Shown: positions 12,201-23,260 of the stretch, in pieces
Numbering within the stretch: position 1 is the stretch's first letter
Layout: each line of letters opens with the position of its first letter
Assembly: GCF_029784155.1 (NCBI RefSeq)
Contig: NW_026597300.1
Coordinates: 1-64,000 of the forward strand
Length of the DNA stretch: 64,000 bases
Origin: Uranotaenia lowii
Taxonomy: Eukaryota > Arthropoda > Insecta > Diptera > Culicidae
Reading direction: 5' to 3'
The notes under the pieces: generated by a model
Database searches by the model: none
The model's input: only the letters and a program-made list of their open reading frames with translations
What the model was told of the DNA's origin: nothing
Position numbers and translations under genes: made by a program

Positions 12201-13454
12201 TTTACTATAAATCACCATCGGCGATCGTCGGTCACAACGATAAGACATATTTAGGTTGAGCCTTCGGTTTTAACTTTATCTATGGGTATTGGCAATCAAG
12301 CCAATCGGAAGTTGCAGTGATTTCATTTTTGGTTCAAGTGCTGATATCAACTACGTTTTACAGCGAAAATCCCATCAATATTCCACCCTCTTTTTACCCA
12401 AAAGTCATGATGTTTGTCTCTTGAGTAAAAAGACAGTAGAGATTTCTATGTCGACATGAAAATAATCATTGATAAGTACAATACAGCAACACACGAAACA
12501 TTAAAACCTATTTCATTGTCAAATCAGTACTATATAGATTATGGAATTGAAATTTTATTATGAAAAAGACATTTAAGTGTCGGCAAATAGAAGGTACTAA
12601 ATACACAAGAGAATAAAAATGAAAACCATGGCTCAAATAAGATCTTTTAAATGCATATAAAAAATTGCCACATAAATTCAGAAAACGGATGCAAGATCAC
12701 ACAAATGTATCTTTAGCTATCAAAAGTATAAAATTTTGATTCGAAGATTTGAACCAATAACCATCGGTCAGAATTGAGAATTACTAGATATTATAATTCT
12801 GTATCTTACATTCAAACAAAGCGGTGTGTTTATACATATCACATTTCTACAATTTTAACAAAAAAACAAATTAAATGATACATCACAGACTTATAACTAA
12901 GACTTCAAATATTTATGATCAATAAGCCAATTCCCCATTCAAATATTGATCACAGAATAAGCCAAACCCAGTTGTCTTCAAATTTACAAAATCGGGTTTC
13001 TCAGCTAAGCTTGAAGAAATTGAGTTTAATTTTGAAGTTTACTTGTGTATACAGATTGAAAGTACAGGTCCAGAAGAAATTTCCAAAACAACCCTAGCAA
13101 CCACAATTCCCTTAAAAAAGGATTCATAGCAGCTTAATCAGCACTCGTTTCTGTCTGAAGAGAATGCTAATAAGCCCAAAATTTCAGTTTTTAATGCTAC
13201 TTTGAAGCTCGTTTAGATGGTTGAAGAGAATGCTATTCAGCTTCCAAGTGAATGTCAAAAAACTTCTGGTTGACAGATTGCTCTGACAATCAGATGACAG
13301 ATTGGCAGGTTGCCGGTCTATCATGGTCTACCTCACTGATTTAAATTTTGTTGTTTTGATTACAAAAGCTTCTTACGCCTAGATAATTAAGCCGTTGCTC
13401 TCTAGGTTGCAATGGAACTTACCAGCCTCTCGACCAATCCAGCAATAATGCCAC
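9225..13454. other. Unassigned DNA, no supported gene or element
   Basis: About 4.2 kb of ordinary AT-rich sequence with a few GC-richer patches (9500-9850, 10650-10920, 11520-11900). The longest frame is 155 codons on the minus strand at 11317-11784, with no recognisable domain and a plus-strand frame overlapping it. I see no splice-flanked conserved exon, tRNA or transposon terminus. It probably forms part of the intron of the formin-like gene. Confidence 0.35.
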
Positions 13455-14545
13455 TGTAATAACTAGTATTTAAACGATTATTTTTTAATCAGGTGATGTA
13501 TTACAAGATCTTTTTCAAGTAGAAGTCTCTCTGATAAAAAAAATTACCAATAAAATAACTGAAAGGGCATCAGATGACTTGTAGCTTCTCGGGCGTTTAT
13601 CTCCAAAGAAAATGTGTTCCTGCCTGTGAAATCTGGGACAAAACACGTCGAAACAGGTGCCAAGCAATTTGAAATTGTTAATCTGATATCGAAATAGATG
13701 AAAGGCAAATTGCAATTTGAAATTGTTTATCTGATATCGAAATATATGAAAGGCAAATTTGAGCAAAATAGTTGTTTAAATGAACGATAATCTTTAAACT
13801 TAACCATACCATACTCTTAACCACACGGTCGGGCCATTCAAGACAGTTTGGACAGTTTTGGAAAAAAAAATTCAAAAAGGCAAATCTTAGCAAAGTCTAG
13901 GCCAAAAACATACAAAAGGAAAGTGAAAGATAATAACTTGAAATTTAAAGTTCTTTTTTTATTCACAGTAGCAGTATTAAAATCGTATCTAAGGATTAAA
14001 CATAAATTTATAATAATTTTAAAATTGTTTAAAAATCGTTTTTTTTTTATTTTCAAAGAGAAATTTGAGTTTTTCATTTGATTAAGCAAATAATTTTAAT
14101 AAAGCCGGGCCAAATCCGGAAAGTTTTGAACAATAACTGGGCATCCCGGTCAGGTTTGACCTATCTCGAATACTTGATTGGCTTTATGGGCAATCCTGGA
14201 TGTTTCAAGAAAATTTTGAATAAACGATAATCAAAGTATAAAATGATACTTGTCAGCATTCATTGTACGATCTACAGTGAAAGAAACACGGATACACCTT
14301 AAACGTTTAACTCAAACTATTAGTTTTTGATGATTGTGTAGCATTTTCAATATTGCTTTGGATATTTTATAAATTATCCGAAATCATTTGAAAATTTTTA
14401 CAATAGATAATGTTATTGTTTAAATTTGAAAAATAATCATTCGGCCTATTCGACCGAATACTTAGCTCAACTATTCGGTGGGCCGAATATTCGGTCTAAC
14501 GGTTTTTAGACGGTATTCAGCCGATCGAATATTCGGTACATCTCT
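13455..14545 (+). mobile_element. Left-truncated hAT-like non-autonomous element (same family as 43513-44745)
   Basis: The internal sequence runs parallel to the complete copy at 43513-44745. Shared landmarks are 'aagtagaagtctct' at 13517, 'gggacaaaacacgtcgaaac' at 13634 and the 'gggcatcccggtca' region at 14139. The right end has the same ladder of CCGAATATTCGG motifs and terminates in 'ggtacatctctg'. No matching left terminus with 'gatgtaccgaat' is present, so the left end is lost or diverged. The body contains a private tandem duplication of about 47 bp (about 13667-13713 and 13714-13760). It has no transposase. Confidence 0.7.
13667..13760. repeat. 47-bp tandem duplication within the hAT-like element
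   Basis: Two adjacent copies of about 47 bp, each containing 'caatttgaaattgtt' and 'ctgatatcgaaata', differ at only a few positions. The homologous copy at 43.9 kb has the unit once, so the duplication arose after insertion or in a sublineage. Confidence 0.75.
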
Positions 14546-15171
14546 GATCTTAACATTCATAAGAAAAAATCGAAAATTCTTGAATTTCATTTGTAAATAT
14601 CAGTCCTGATGTAAACAAAACGAATACCATGACAAGAAATTTACAGACATTTTTGACATGTCGTTTAGGATTCCCATATGAGTTCTTTAAAACACCTAGA
14701 AGTATCTTAACGATTAAAATATAGAACTCTTATAATAAGATTTTGATTCCAGATTCGAGATATAAAAAAATGATTGCTGTTTTTTGCTGTGGCTTAAAAA
14801 CTTAAACGAAATCTTTACAATGCTGATCTTGCATCAAAATTTTATCAATGAAATGTGGATCGTAGTTGTAAATTTTAATAAAATCATTTTAAATCGTCTC
14901 AATCTCTTGGAAGTACAATCGTCGTATGTAAACAGTGACGAAAAAACAATAAGAATAGACTACATACTGAGAGCCAACTTTAGCTTTTGAATGATTTTGT
15001 TTTAAATTTAATTAAGTTCATTTTTATTTATCAACTTAAATATTCATGAAGATGCACATGTAATCAATCACCAAAACAGTTAAAAAGATAATCTTGAAAA
15101 AAAAAATTAAAAAAAAAACAAATTTTCAATAAAACTTGCTGCTTTCATTTTATTGTAATTGCAAAATTATC
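14546..15171. other. Unassigned AT-rich DNA
   Basis: AT-rich DNA with one 68-codon plus-strand frame at 14784-14990 and no recognisable motif. No element ends were seen. Confidence 0.35.
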
Positions 15172-15706
15172 CACTCAGAAGAAATCTTATTATAAATTTC
15201 ATAAGACACGTCTTATAAACCGTTTTTTTGCGTCCAAGATAAGTTCATAAGAGTCTTATGAATGTCTTTAAATTTTCATACGAAGTTCTTATGAAAAATA
15301 AAAGAAGCAGCATTGTGATTAAATGATGAACACATTCATTCCATCAGTCATTTTTTCATCGTCATAACAAGCAGTAACCAGTTGTGGAGCCATTAGTTTT
15401 TCTTAAAGTTAAAAGTGTTTTTGTTATTCTAAATGGTAAGTTTTTTTTTGTGAACGCTCAATTTATTTGTTAATTTAAACTCACTTTTTTTGTTTAATTT
15501 TCAGCATGTTGGCCGTCAAAAAGGATAATGTAATTTTCTGTTTTCATAAGATCCTCTTATGAAAAGCAACAACCTCTCATTGAAACATATGTTCATCTGA
15601 AGAATTCATTCGCTTCATAAGACAATTTTATGAATTTCAAAGATTTTTCTTAAGGCACCACTTCATAAGAGAATCTTATGGTATTCATATTAGTATTTTT
15701 CTGAGT
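15172..15706 (+). mobile_element. Short TIR element with CATAAGA palindromes and a retained intron-like segment
   Basis: The left end starts 'cactcagaagaaat' and the right end closes 'ttttctgagtg', giving matched termini of the form CACTCAGAA. Between them the palindromic motif TTCATAAGA/TCTTATGAA recurs at least six times (for example at 15200, 15246, 15285, 15545, 15615 and 15662). The middle holds ATG followed by 'gtaagtttttt' (15434-15446), then a pyrimidine tract and 'ttttcag' with 'catgttggccgtcaaaaag' near 15500-15525. This looks like a start codon, a short intron and the first bases of exon 2. It could be an internally deleted derivative of an autonomous transposon. The superfamily is unknown, and the target duplication is unclear (at most 2 bp, 'tc'). 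Confidence 0.5.
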
Positions 15707-16600
15707 GTCCATCCGGGGTTCTAAATTATATGATTTATGTATTTTTTTTTTCAAATAAAGATTTTTTAACCCATTCATAGCCAATTTATGATGATGACTG
15801 TAAAAAGAGTTATCTTACCTTTTCTTTACGAATGATTGGATAGAATAGATTAAATTTGAATATTCGTCTTTTTTTATGGAAATTCAAAATTTTCCAAGGT
15901 TCTGATTGATAGATGAATTCACCTTAGAGTATTTCATTAGGTTACCTTCAATTAAAAGAAAAAATAAGGTAACAAATATCACGATTTTCAACAATTTCCA
16001 GTTATTAATTTTTATTTTCAATAATTTGGAAAGTTATGTTCATAAAAGATATGCAATTTTGTACTTTTGTTAGTTTTCAAATCGTTTATTTAACCGTTAT
16101 CAAATGTTTTCAAAATATTTCAGTTTTACTACCCTTTATTTTTCATAAACTTTGATTTAAATCAATTACAAAACCTATTTTTAAACCTTAAAAAGGATTC
16201 CAATCATAGCAAAACCAATGCACAACAAAATGTTTAGATAGCATATTTTGAGCGTGTTTCTCTTTCCGGAGAATGTTGGCGTTTAACGCTAGAGAAATCT
16301 GTAGACATCTCACTCGCATAAGAGCTGTATATCGAAATCTCGAGTGAGCAAGACTTTTAACGAAAGGCCGACTTTTAGAACTAGGCAACAGCTAAGATTA
16401 GGAACAGAGGGGCAACATTGAAAGCATCTTAGTCAACTGTTTACACGAAAAATTATCTCAAATAATTCGCAGTTTTGAAGCGAAAACATATTTTTACTGC
16501 AATGTAAACGAGTAAGCAATCACCCTTACACATTCTTAGTTCTGGATTTGTAATTTTTTTTTTCGTTTTGAATCAATCGAAAATCAATAAAAAAAATATC
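15707..16600. other. Unassigned AT-rich DNA
   Basis: AT-rich sequence between two mobile elements. A 66-codon minus-strand frame at 16188-16388 has no recognisable features. The last bases hold the pre-insertion target of the LINE that follows. Confidence 0.35.
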
Positions 16601-16613
16601 TTTAAGTCAAATT
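16601..16613. repeat. Target-site duplication, left copy
   Basis: 'tttaagtcaaatt' is repeated exactly at 18478-18490. The two 13-bp copies bracket the LINE and mark its insertion by target-primed reverse transcription. Confidence 0.85.
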
Positions 16614-16620
16614 AATTAAA

Positions 16621-18460
16621 CGAGCTTGTAGACGAGACAAGAGAGCCTGGACAAACTCCCTAGCCGAAGAGGGGGAAAGAGCCGCCGCCAATGGAGATGT
16701 CCAATTACTTTATGACATTTCTCGCCGCCTCAGTGGTGCAAGGACTAATGCAAGAATGCCGCTGAAAGACCGAGCAGGTCAGTTATTGACCGATCGAACA
16801 GATCAGCTCAAACGATGGACTGAGCACTTCGAACAACTCTTCCGAGTCACGAATAGCGATGGCCAACAGAACCCGCAGCTTGAAGCGCCAACAGTAAGTC
16901 GCATAAATGGTGTCAACTCGGAAGCGCCCTCGCTGGCTGAAATAGAAGCGGCAATCAAAAACATGAAATCCAACAAAGCACCTGGGATCGATTGCATCCC
17001 TGCTGAAATGCTGAAAGCCGGCCCTGCCCTGTCAGCACAAATGTTGCACCGTCTTTTCGCTGACATCTGGGATACTGCAACATTCCCGGCCGACTGGATG
17101 CAGGGTATCCTCGTAAAGGTCCCGAAGAAAGGAGACCTGACAGAGTGCGGTAACTGGCGAGGCATAACGTTGATCTGTACAACCCTCAAAGTACTCTGCA
17201 AAGTGATCCTGAACAAGATCCAGGAGAAAATCGACGCTACACTCCGACGGCAACAAGCTGGATTCCGATCCGGACGATCATGTGTGGACCACATCACAAC
17301 GCTACGAATCATACTGGAACAAATCAACGAATTCCAGGACTCTCTTCTGCTGGTGTTCGTTGATTTCGAAAAAGCATTCGACCGACTTAATCATGAAAAC
17401 ATCTGGGCGGCTCTAAGGCGACGAGGAGTCCCAGAGAAACTAGTCCATCTCATCGAAGCACAATACGAGGCATTTTCGTGCAAGGTCTTGCACGATGGTG
17501 TCTTGTCCGAACCAATCCCGGTAACTGCTGGAGTGAGACAAGGATGTATCTTATCACCGCTACTTTTCCTCATCGTAATGGATGAGATTCTGACTGGATC
17601 GATCGACTGTGCACCGAACCGAGGATTGCCGTGGAATCCTTTAATAATGGAGCAACTGAACGACCTTGACCTGGCTGACGATATTGTTTTGCTCGCCCAA
17701 ACACAACCGGACATGCAGAGCAAACTCGACGACCTCACCGAAAGCTCCAAGGCAGCAGGTCTCAAAGTCAATGTCGGAAAGACCAAGTCGATGGAAATCA
17801 ACATAGGAAACCCCTCCAGTTTCATGGTAGCTGGGCAACAAGTTGAGAAAGTGGAGTGCTTCCAGTATCTTGGTAGCCAGATAACGCCTGATGGTGGTAC
17901 CAGGAAAGACATCGAAACCCGGATCAGAAAGGCCCGATTTGCGTTTGCGAGTCTCCGAAACATCTGGCGGTCACGCCAGATCTCTCTACGAACAAAAATC
18001 CGAATCTTCAACTCAAACGTCAAATCCGTATTGCTGTACGGGTGCGAAACTTGGTGCACATATGCGGTGACGACGCGAAAACTGCAAGTATTTGTAAACC
18101 GCTGCCTGCGGAACATCATCCGCGCTTGGTGGCCTGGCAACTGGATCTCGAATGAGGAACTACATCGCCGGTGTCATCAAAGGGCGCTAGAAATCGAGAT
18201 TCGGGAACGTAAGTGGAGATGGATTGGGCACACGCTGCGAAAAGATGAAAACGAGATTTGCAGAGAGGCGCTTGACTGGAATCCAGAAGGTCATCGAAGA
18301 AGAGGCAGGCCCAGAAACTCGTGGCGGCGAAGCCGCTGAAATCCGAACTGTCGACGAGAATCTTGACTGGGACCAGGTGAAGACGCTGGCTCCGGATCGT
18401 CAACAGTGGAGGTCTTTTACCACGGCCCTATGCACCGGAGGATCGGCGCGGGATCATTAA
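16621..18460 (+). pseudogene. RTE-like LINE reverse transcriptase, 5'-truncated, one frameshift
   Basis: The frame is open from 16621, and the first in-frame ATG is at 16756, which gives 527 codons to the stop at 18337-18339. Counting from that ATG, the reverse transcriptase motifs are NKAPGID (73-79), VFVDFEKAFD (200-209), GVRQGCILSPLLF (259-271) and LADDIVLLA (306-314). Both catalytic aspartates of the ADD box are present. Later come YLGS (371-374), the WRWIGHTLRK segment near 490 and RRRGRPRN (514-521). The endonuclease domain that normally precedes the reverse transcriptase is missing. A one-base insertion in 'agccgct' (about 18331-18337) causes premature termination; the remaining C-terminal residues, ending in GGSARDH, continue in the +1 frame to 18460. 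Apart from truncation and this indel the copy is intact, which fits recent insertion. Confidence 0.88.
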
Positions 18461-18477
18461 GTAAGTAAGTAAGTAAG
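18457..18477 (+). repeat. (TAAG)n LINE tail
   Basis: Five tandem TAAG units directly after the ORF stop form the 3' end of the LINE. RTE and BovB elements commonly end in short simple repeats of this kind. Confidence 0.85.
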
Positions 18478-18490
18478 TTTAAGTCAAATT
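18478..18490. repeat. Target-site duplication, right copy
   Basis: 'tttaagtcaaatt' is identical to 16601-16613. Flanking bases outside the pair differ, which fixes the length at 13 bp. Confidence 0.85.
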
Positions 18491-19144
18491 TGGTTCTGAG
18501 CACAAAGATGATTTGCTCCATTGAGCACATTTGGCTAGAATATTCAACCTATGAAAAAGATTCCGTATACGAAATTTAGCTGAGAAATCACTCACTGCTG
18601 ATTATACCCCTAAGAGCAACTGTATCCGTGGTCTATTCTTGGGTCTTATTTATACAAAAGTTTGACCAACGATATACATCCGATTCAGTGAAAAAATTGG
18701 CAACACACTAGTTTTCTACTACCTGTCGAACTGTTGAGAACTGCGTCAAATTGTGTCCAAATCTTATCAGTTTTGGACCAATCCTTATACCAGTTCTATA
18801 AACAGTTGAGTTGAAACTGATATAATGAATGAAAAAGAAGTTTTTCTTGTTCTCATGTCGGATATTTAAAAAGAACAGCACTGAGAATCAACTCTGTTAA
18901 AAATAGGTCGATTGCATAAAACGCGATAAAACAAACAATCTAAAAATTTCAACGGAGTATATAATAAATCGACATTTTGAAAGCAATGGCCTAAAATGTA
19001 TTAGCAATAACGCATTAAAAAAACATTGTCATAAGAAATGTATGACCCATTCTTCCATTTCCAACAAGTTTGATCAATAATGCTTGGACACTTCAACCAT
19101 AAAAACATGAAAAAAATACAATAAAAATCCAAACAATCACTCAC
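18491..19144 (-). other. Start of the inferred first intron of the formin-like gene
   Basis: Read on the minus strand, this follows the GTGAGT splice donor at 19144-19139. It is AT-rich with no open coding structure. No plausible acceptor followed by formin-like coding sequence was found anywhere in 1-19144, so the intron probably exceeds 19 kb. Confidence 0.55.
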
Positions 19145-19447
19145 CAACACCTTCGCGAACCGCCGATCCAGCTCCCCGATGTCCGGCATCGGTTGCAGAT
19201 TCCGGGACCGGATACTGGCCTGCCGTACGTGACAGCTGGACGAAATCGACGACGACTTCCAGGTATCGATGCCACCGCCGTTGTTTCTGAGGCTGAGTCC
19301 GCTCGAGGGCGACGGCAACAGCGAGCAGGGTTGCTGTATATCCGGATGATTGTGGTGCGTTTCCACGATCATACTGTCATACTTGCTGCCAACGCCGTTG
19401 CTGCTGGCGGCAATGGTGTTGGCCGCTTTCGAAGATGCCAAACCCAT
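19145..19447 (-). CDS. Frl: First coding exon of a formin-like (Frl/FMNL-type) gene
   Basis: The exon encodes 101 residues and ends in phase 0 at a consensus donor (GTGAGT, 19144-19139). The C-terminal end, [16 protein letters not shown] (residues 86-101), matches the start of the FMNL N-terminal regulatory region, where vertebrate FMNLs have PMPEPxELEERFAxVL before the GTPase-binding/FH3 domain. Residues 2-7 are GLASSK, a good N-myristoylation signal, and vertebrate FMNL2/3 are also myristoylated at this end. The middle is a Ser/Asn/Gly-rich linker unlikely to fold. ATG at 19447 is preceded by AAA and has an in-frame TAA five codons upstream, so it is the first possible start. FMNL formins nucleate and elongate actin filaments downstream of Cdc42/Rac at the plasma membrane. 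FH1, FH2 and DAD domains would be encoded by exons to the left, outside the window. The assignment rests on a short motif plus exon structure. Confidence 0.75.
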
Positions 19448-20880
19448 TTTGGTTCGGAGAGCTTAAAAATAACACACTCAACTTGAACCCCCTAACGGCT
19501 TTTTAATGCGTGGTGCCGAGGACGGAAATCATCCACATAGGAAAACAACACTCTTCTCGTTTGGGACCGACCACATAAACACTCCGGGGGAATTGATTCA
19601 TTCATAGCACTCACTTGGGTGGGTTATCAATTTTCGACTCTGCTACATTTGGGCCTAGCACGCACGACTTCCTTTTTCAGAATTTAATACGGAACACTTC
19701 GCCCGGTATTATTGATTTTACACTCTCTTCCACGCCTAGGGAAGGTATCGGACACGCAGCATAACAACAACCAAACAGAACCCTATTGAGGGATTTCTCT
19801 TTCACGATCGTTCTGCTTCACTGGGATGGATCCCTATGATTCTTCGCCCGATTCAATACAGCACAATCATTCACAACACAAAACGGGCTGGGGCAACGAT
19901 GAAGAATATATGGAATCACGTGTGCTCATCCTGTTTGGCCGATTCCAACAATAATCTTTTACTCATACTGATCGGAACAGAATTATGGTAATGAACTGTG
20001 GAAATGAATAAGAAAGAAAAAAACAACTGAATAAATACACTGAACCTTCAACGATTAAACCCGGCAACACCAGATACACAGAACATAGAGGGTAAGTGCA
20101 GTGAATGCCTAATGGCCACTCCTCGATCGCGGCTCGCAAACATTGGCCGCGGGACTCTTCATCATGTGCGGATGTGCGAAGGTACAAATTCTGACTTCCG
20201 GTTTCACCGGGAACTGTTCACAATTACATCGGTAGCAGACGACTGACAATTGACGACGACGTCGTTTACTGCCGTCCTACGCAAGCCATCGTTGATTGAC
20301 TGACGGATGTCTCCGCGCAACCTCGTGAGGCGCTGATCGTGACAAACGTCGCGGTTTCTGCACCCATATGTATAAACGGCCACCCACTCTCACCACCCAT
20401 CATCATCATCATAATCATTCACTTGTTGCGGCAGCCCGGGAACTTTCCGTTCCGTATTCCAATCGATAATAGATCCACGCACGATCACCAGCAGTAGGTA
20501 TCCAATTATTCATTCGATCGTCGAAAGGCGGGACTCTTCCGAAAGTCAAATTATCAGATTTCGCTATACGTGATCCATACACGTCGAAGCTTTTAGCGAT
20601 TTTTAGCCTCACCGACAGCCCGGCTCAATTAGGTTCCTTTCCTCTTTTTTTTGCTCCAGATGCGCCAGATCTTTTTTTTGCCGAGATGAAGCTACCTTTT
20701 TCCGGGGGTTTCACATTATGTTATGTTTCGCGTTGCCGCGAAACTTTTATTATTTTTAATGGCGCGATATTTTTTCCGCCGGGCTCCCGCCCGGGTCATC
20801 GACACTCTGGCCAAATTTTGGAGCTTCCTGGTGGTGTCTGTAGAGTTGCCGATCACGGCCACTTGAAAATATGTATGTAG
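19448..20880 (-). promoter_or_regulatory. Probable 5' UTR and promoter region of the formin-like gene
   Basis: This 1.4-kb stretch immediately upstream of the start codon is clearly more GC- and CpG-rich than the surrounding DNA. It includes CG-containing segments around 20220-20350 and 20780-20850. It holds no long conserved frame. The transcription start cannot be fixed: several TCAGT-type initiator matches occur on the minus strand, and no unique TATA box stands out. A 'catcatcatcatcat' microsatellite lies at 20399-20415. Location and composition are the only evidence. Confidence 0.4.
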
Positions 20881-22480
20881 TTTAAGACACCGACCTGTTT
20901 AGCTTTGCTTCGCAGGGAGGGGAAGATGTTTCGCGGTTAATGTTGTTTCGAGGCCCGAAACTCCGATTTTCGAACTGTGTTATGGTGTCAGACTGACTGT
21001 AAATAAAACGGAAATAGAAAAAAAAACATTGGTTACTATCACTCAGATCACTCGGCAGAAATTTGACAGAATTGTGTTCGATAAACTTTACAAACACATA
21101 TTTTGAGAGTTGAACTTTATAAAGATAAGCACCAGGACGTCATTAATTTAATAATTACACGGAATTCTGTAGCATATTGGATAATGCTTTGGCCTAGAAA
21201 GCTTGAAATTCCGGGTTCGTTTTATTCTGCACTGTACAGTCAGTATTTTTTAAGATCTCATTAAGGTTTTTTTTCAATTTTATACTTAACTTCTCTGACA
21301 ATTTAACCTTTCCTGGTAGACTCATTTTCAATGTCAATTACAAAAAAAAACTTTTCTTCTCCTAGCTGCCTATAAAAACCTACCAGAAGTTACGTGTCAA
21401 CTTAAATACATGCTTTGAAAGTTTCATTTTGGCTCTATAAAGGTTTTTAAGGATAGTTGGTAGCCATTAAATTCCCTTGAGTACACAAAACTTTGTATAA
21501 AAAACATAAATCAACAAATCTGTTTTAGAAAAATGGTTATCCATATTTAATTTTTTATGAGTCTCATAGCTTTTCTCAACGAATTCTGAATACAGAACTA
21601 ATTTGGAAATTTTATTTTGAGTCGAAGGATGCATTTCAATGTCTTTCATTAAATTGTAGAAATTCACTGGGTTACCCAGGTAAGCATCTGATAATGAATT
21701 TTTTCATTTTATTTTTTAACTGTTTGCCCTCGCGTGGTAGATTTGTTTTTTTTTCTTTTTCAATTTAAGCTGACCTTGACATCAATAGAAGTTAAAGAAA
21801 CATTTTTGATTTTTTAACTGAAATATCATTAACTAAATTGATATCTTTTGAGTTAAAACCATTTTCCGAATAATTTTGTTGTTTGGATACAGATACAGTA
21901 CAAAGCGACTTTGATCACCGGTGAAGTGCGTTGAATAGATTATACGTGTTTTTAAAATATGGCACTATCTTTTTTTTGTAAGTAAGTAATAACCAGAGTT
22001 AGTGAATTTTCGTCAAGTCCCGATTTTGTCTATTTACATTTTATCTCATTTTAATCCGATATTATCCATTTATTCTAGAAATTATTTTGTCAAAATAATG
22101 GGAGATTTATTGCAATATATTTTTATTTGTTTTTTTTCTGGAAAATATTTTCGATTCAATGAATGCAGAAAAATTGCAAACATCTTTGTTTTTTGAAAAA
22201 AGGAGTTTTTGAAAACTTGCTGTCATTTCTTCAGATTTAGACATTATTAAAAAAATTAATCTAAATCAATCACAAACATCTATCTGCACCTTATAAACAA
22301 GGTTTGAAAGAAATTTGCCAAATCGTATACCTAGAAATAAATAGGCTTACCAGATACTTTCAGATAAAAGCGGGACGTTTCACGAAAAAAAAACGGGAAA
22401 TCGCCGAAAAAAGCGGGACATTTTAGAAACTCTCTAAAACCTATTTTTTATTACCATTCCTATACATATGTACATTAGAC
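20881..22480. other. Unassigned DNA upstream of the formin-like gene
   Basis: AT-rich and without a supported gene. It contains one tRNA-like SINE head (21168-21232, listed separately). From about 21700 on it becomes T- and A-rich. Confidence 0.35.
21168..21232 (+). repeat. tRNA-like (SINE-type) fragment
   Basis: The A-box match 'tagcatattgg' is followed 40-odd bases later by a degenerate B box, 'gggttcgttttattc'. The spacing fits a polymerase III promoter. The second box is one or two bases off and the arms do not fold well, so this is probably a SINE or tRNA remnant. Confidence 0.45.
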
Positions 22481-23260
22481 CGCTGCAAGCTTTGTATGAA
22501 AATTTCAAATTCTTACATTTTTACACCTCTCATAACTTTTTTTGCTTCCAATTTTGGAAGCGATCCATTCAGTCCTGAATTAGCGCAACGAGTTTTAATT
22601 TTGTATGGAATTTTGTGTGAAATCTCCAGAGATGTACTGAAAGTTGCAAAAAACTCAACTTTGGATGAAAAATATTTCTTGATTCTTGCAGAACAATTCA
22701 TGTGAACAAAGATTAAACCTTGAACCTCAGAAAAAGTTATTCGATATTTGACAAAAAAAAATTCAAAATATTTTTTTTTTTTTGCGTTTTTGTCTGCTTA
22801 TTTGAAAGCTGTGTAACCGTAGGGTGGAAATACAAAATCTCAAAAAACTGCTTTGCATTGCCAGTGAATTTATTAATTTATATAATCTTTTCTTAAACAT
22901 TTCATGCAAATATTGACAGCTCTAGCTAGCAAAGTTTGCCATTTTTATATACTTATCAATGGATTCAGATTTTTTATTTTGAAATGTTTATAACTTTTTT
23001 CATGAAATTCTTAGCTGCTTGTCATGTTAGCAAAAAATGAAGCTTAAGAATAGTCAAAACCATAAATCAAAGACCGATTTCATTTCAAGCTTATTTGAAT
23101 TTTCTAGATGATTTAATGTGCAAAATTTTCTTCTTACATACAAATTTCCATACAAAATTGAAACGCGTTGCGCTAACTCAGGAATCAACCAAATCATCTC
23201 AAATTTTACACTGATGTTTGGTGACCCAAAAATTTTCAAAAAATCTTCTATCTGTGTATA
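22480..23260. repeat. Diverged fold-back element
   Basis: A segment near 22575-22622, 'cctgaattagcgcaacgag' followed by 'aattttgtatggaa', is found inverted near 23140-23185. The shared core is about 60 bp. Flanking parts match weakly, so the outer boundaries are uncertain. Short frames on opposite strands containing ELAQRV simply reflect this inversion and are not genes. Confidence 0.5.

Larger units (their letters stand above)
16614..18477 (+). mobile_element. Young 5'-truncated RTE-like non-LTR retrotransposon
   Basis: The 1.86-kb insertion carries the reverse transcriptase and C-terminal parts of a LINE ORF and ends in a (TAAG)n tail at 18457-18477. Perfect 13-bp duplications flank it. 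The 5' end is cut inside the ORF between the endonuclease and reverse transcriptase domains, which is typical of incomplete LINE insertion. The first seven bases (16614-16620) are not clearly element-derived and may be filler. RTE clade is favoured because of the short-repeat tail instead of poly(A) and the C-terminal 'RGRPRN' segment. Related clades are possible. It lies in the inferred first intron of the formin-like gene, antisense to it. Confidence 0.88.

Noticed and set aside
17391..18140. 249-codon minus-strand frame across the LINE
   Set aside because: Shadow of the reverse transcriptase on the opposite strand.
22496..23239. Two small frames sharing an ELAQRV peptide
   Set aside because: The similarity comes from the fold-back element: the two frames are inverted copies of the same non-coding DNA.
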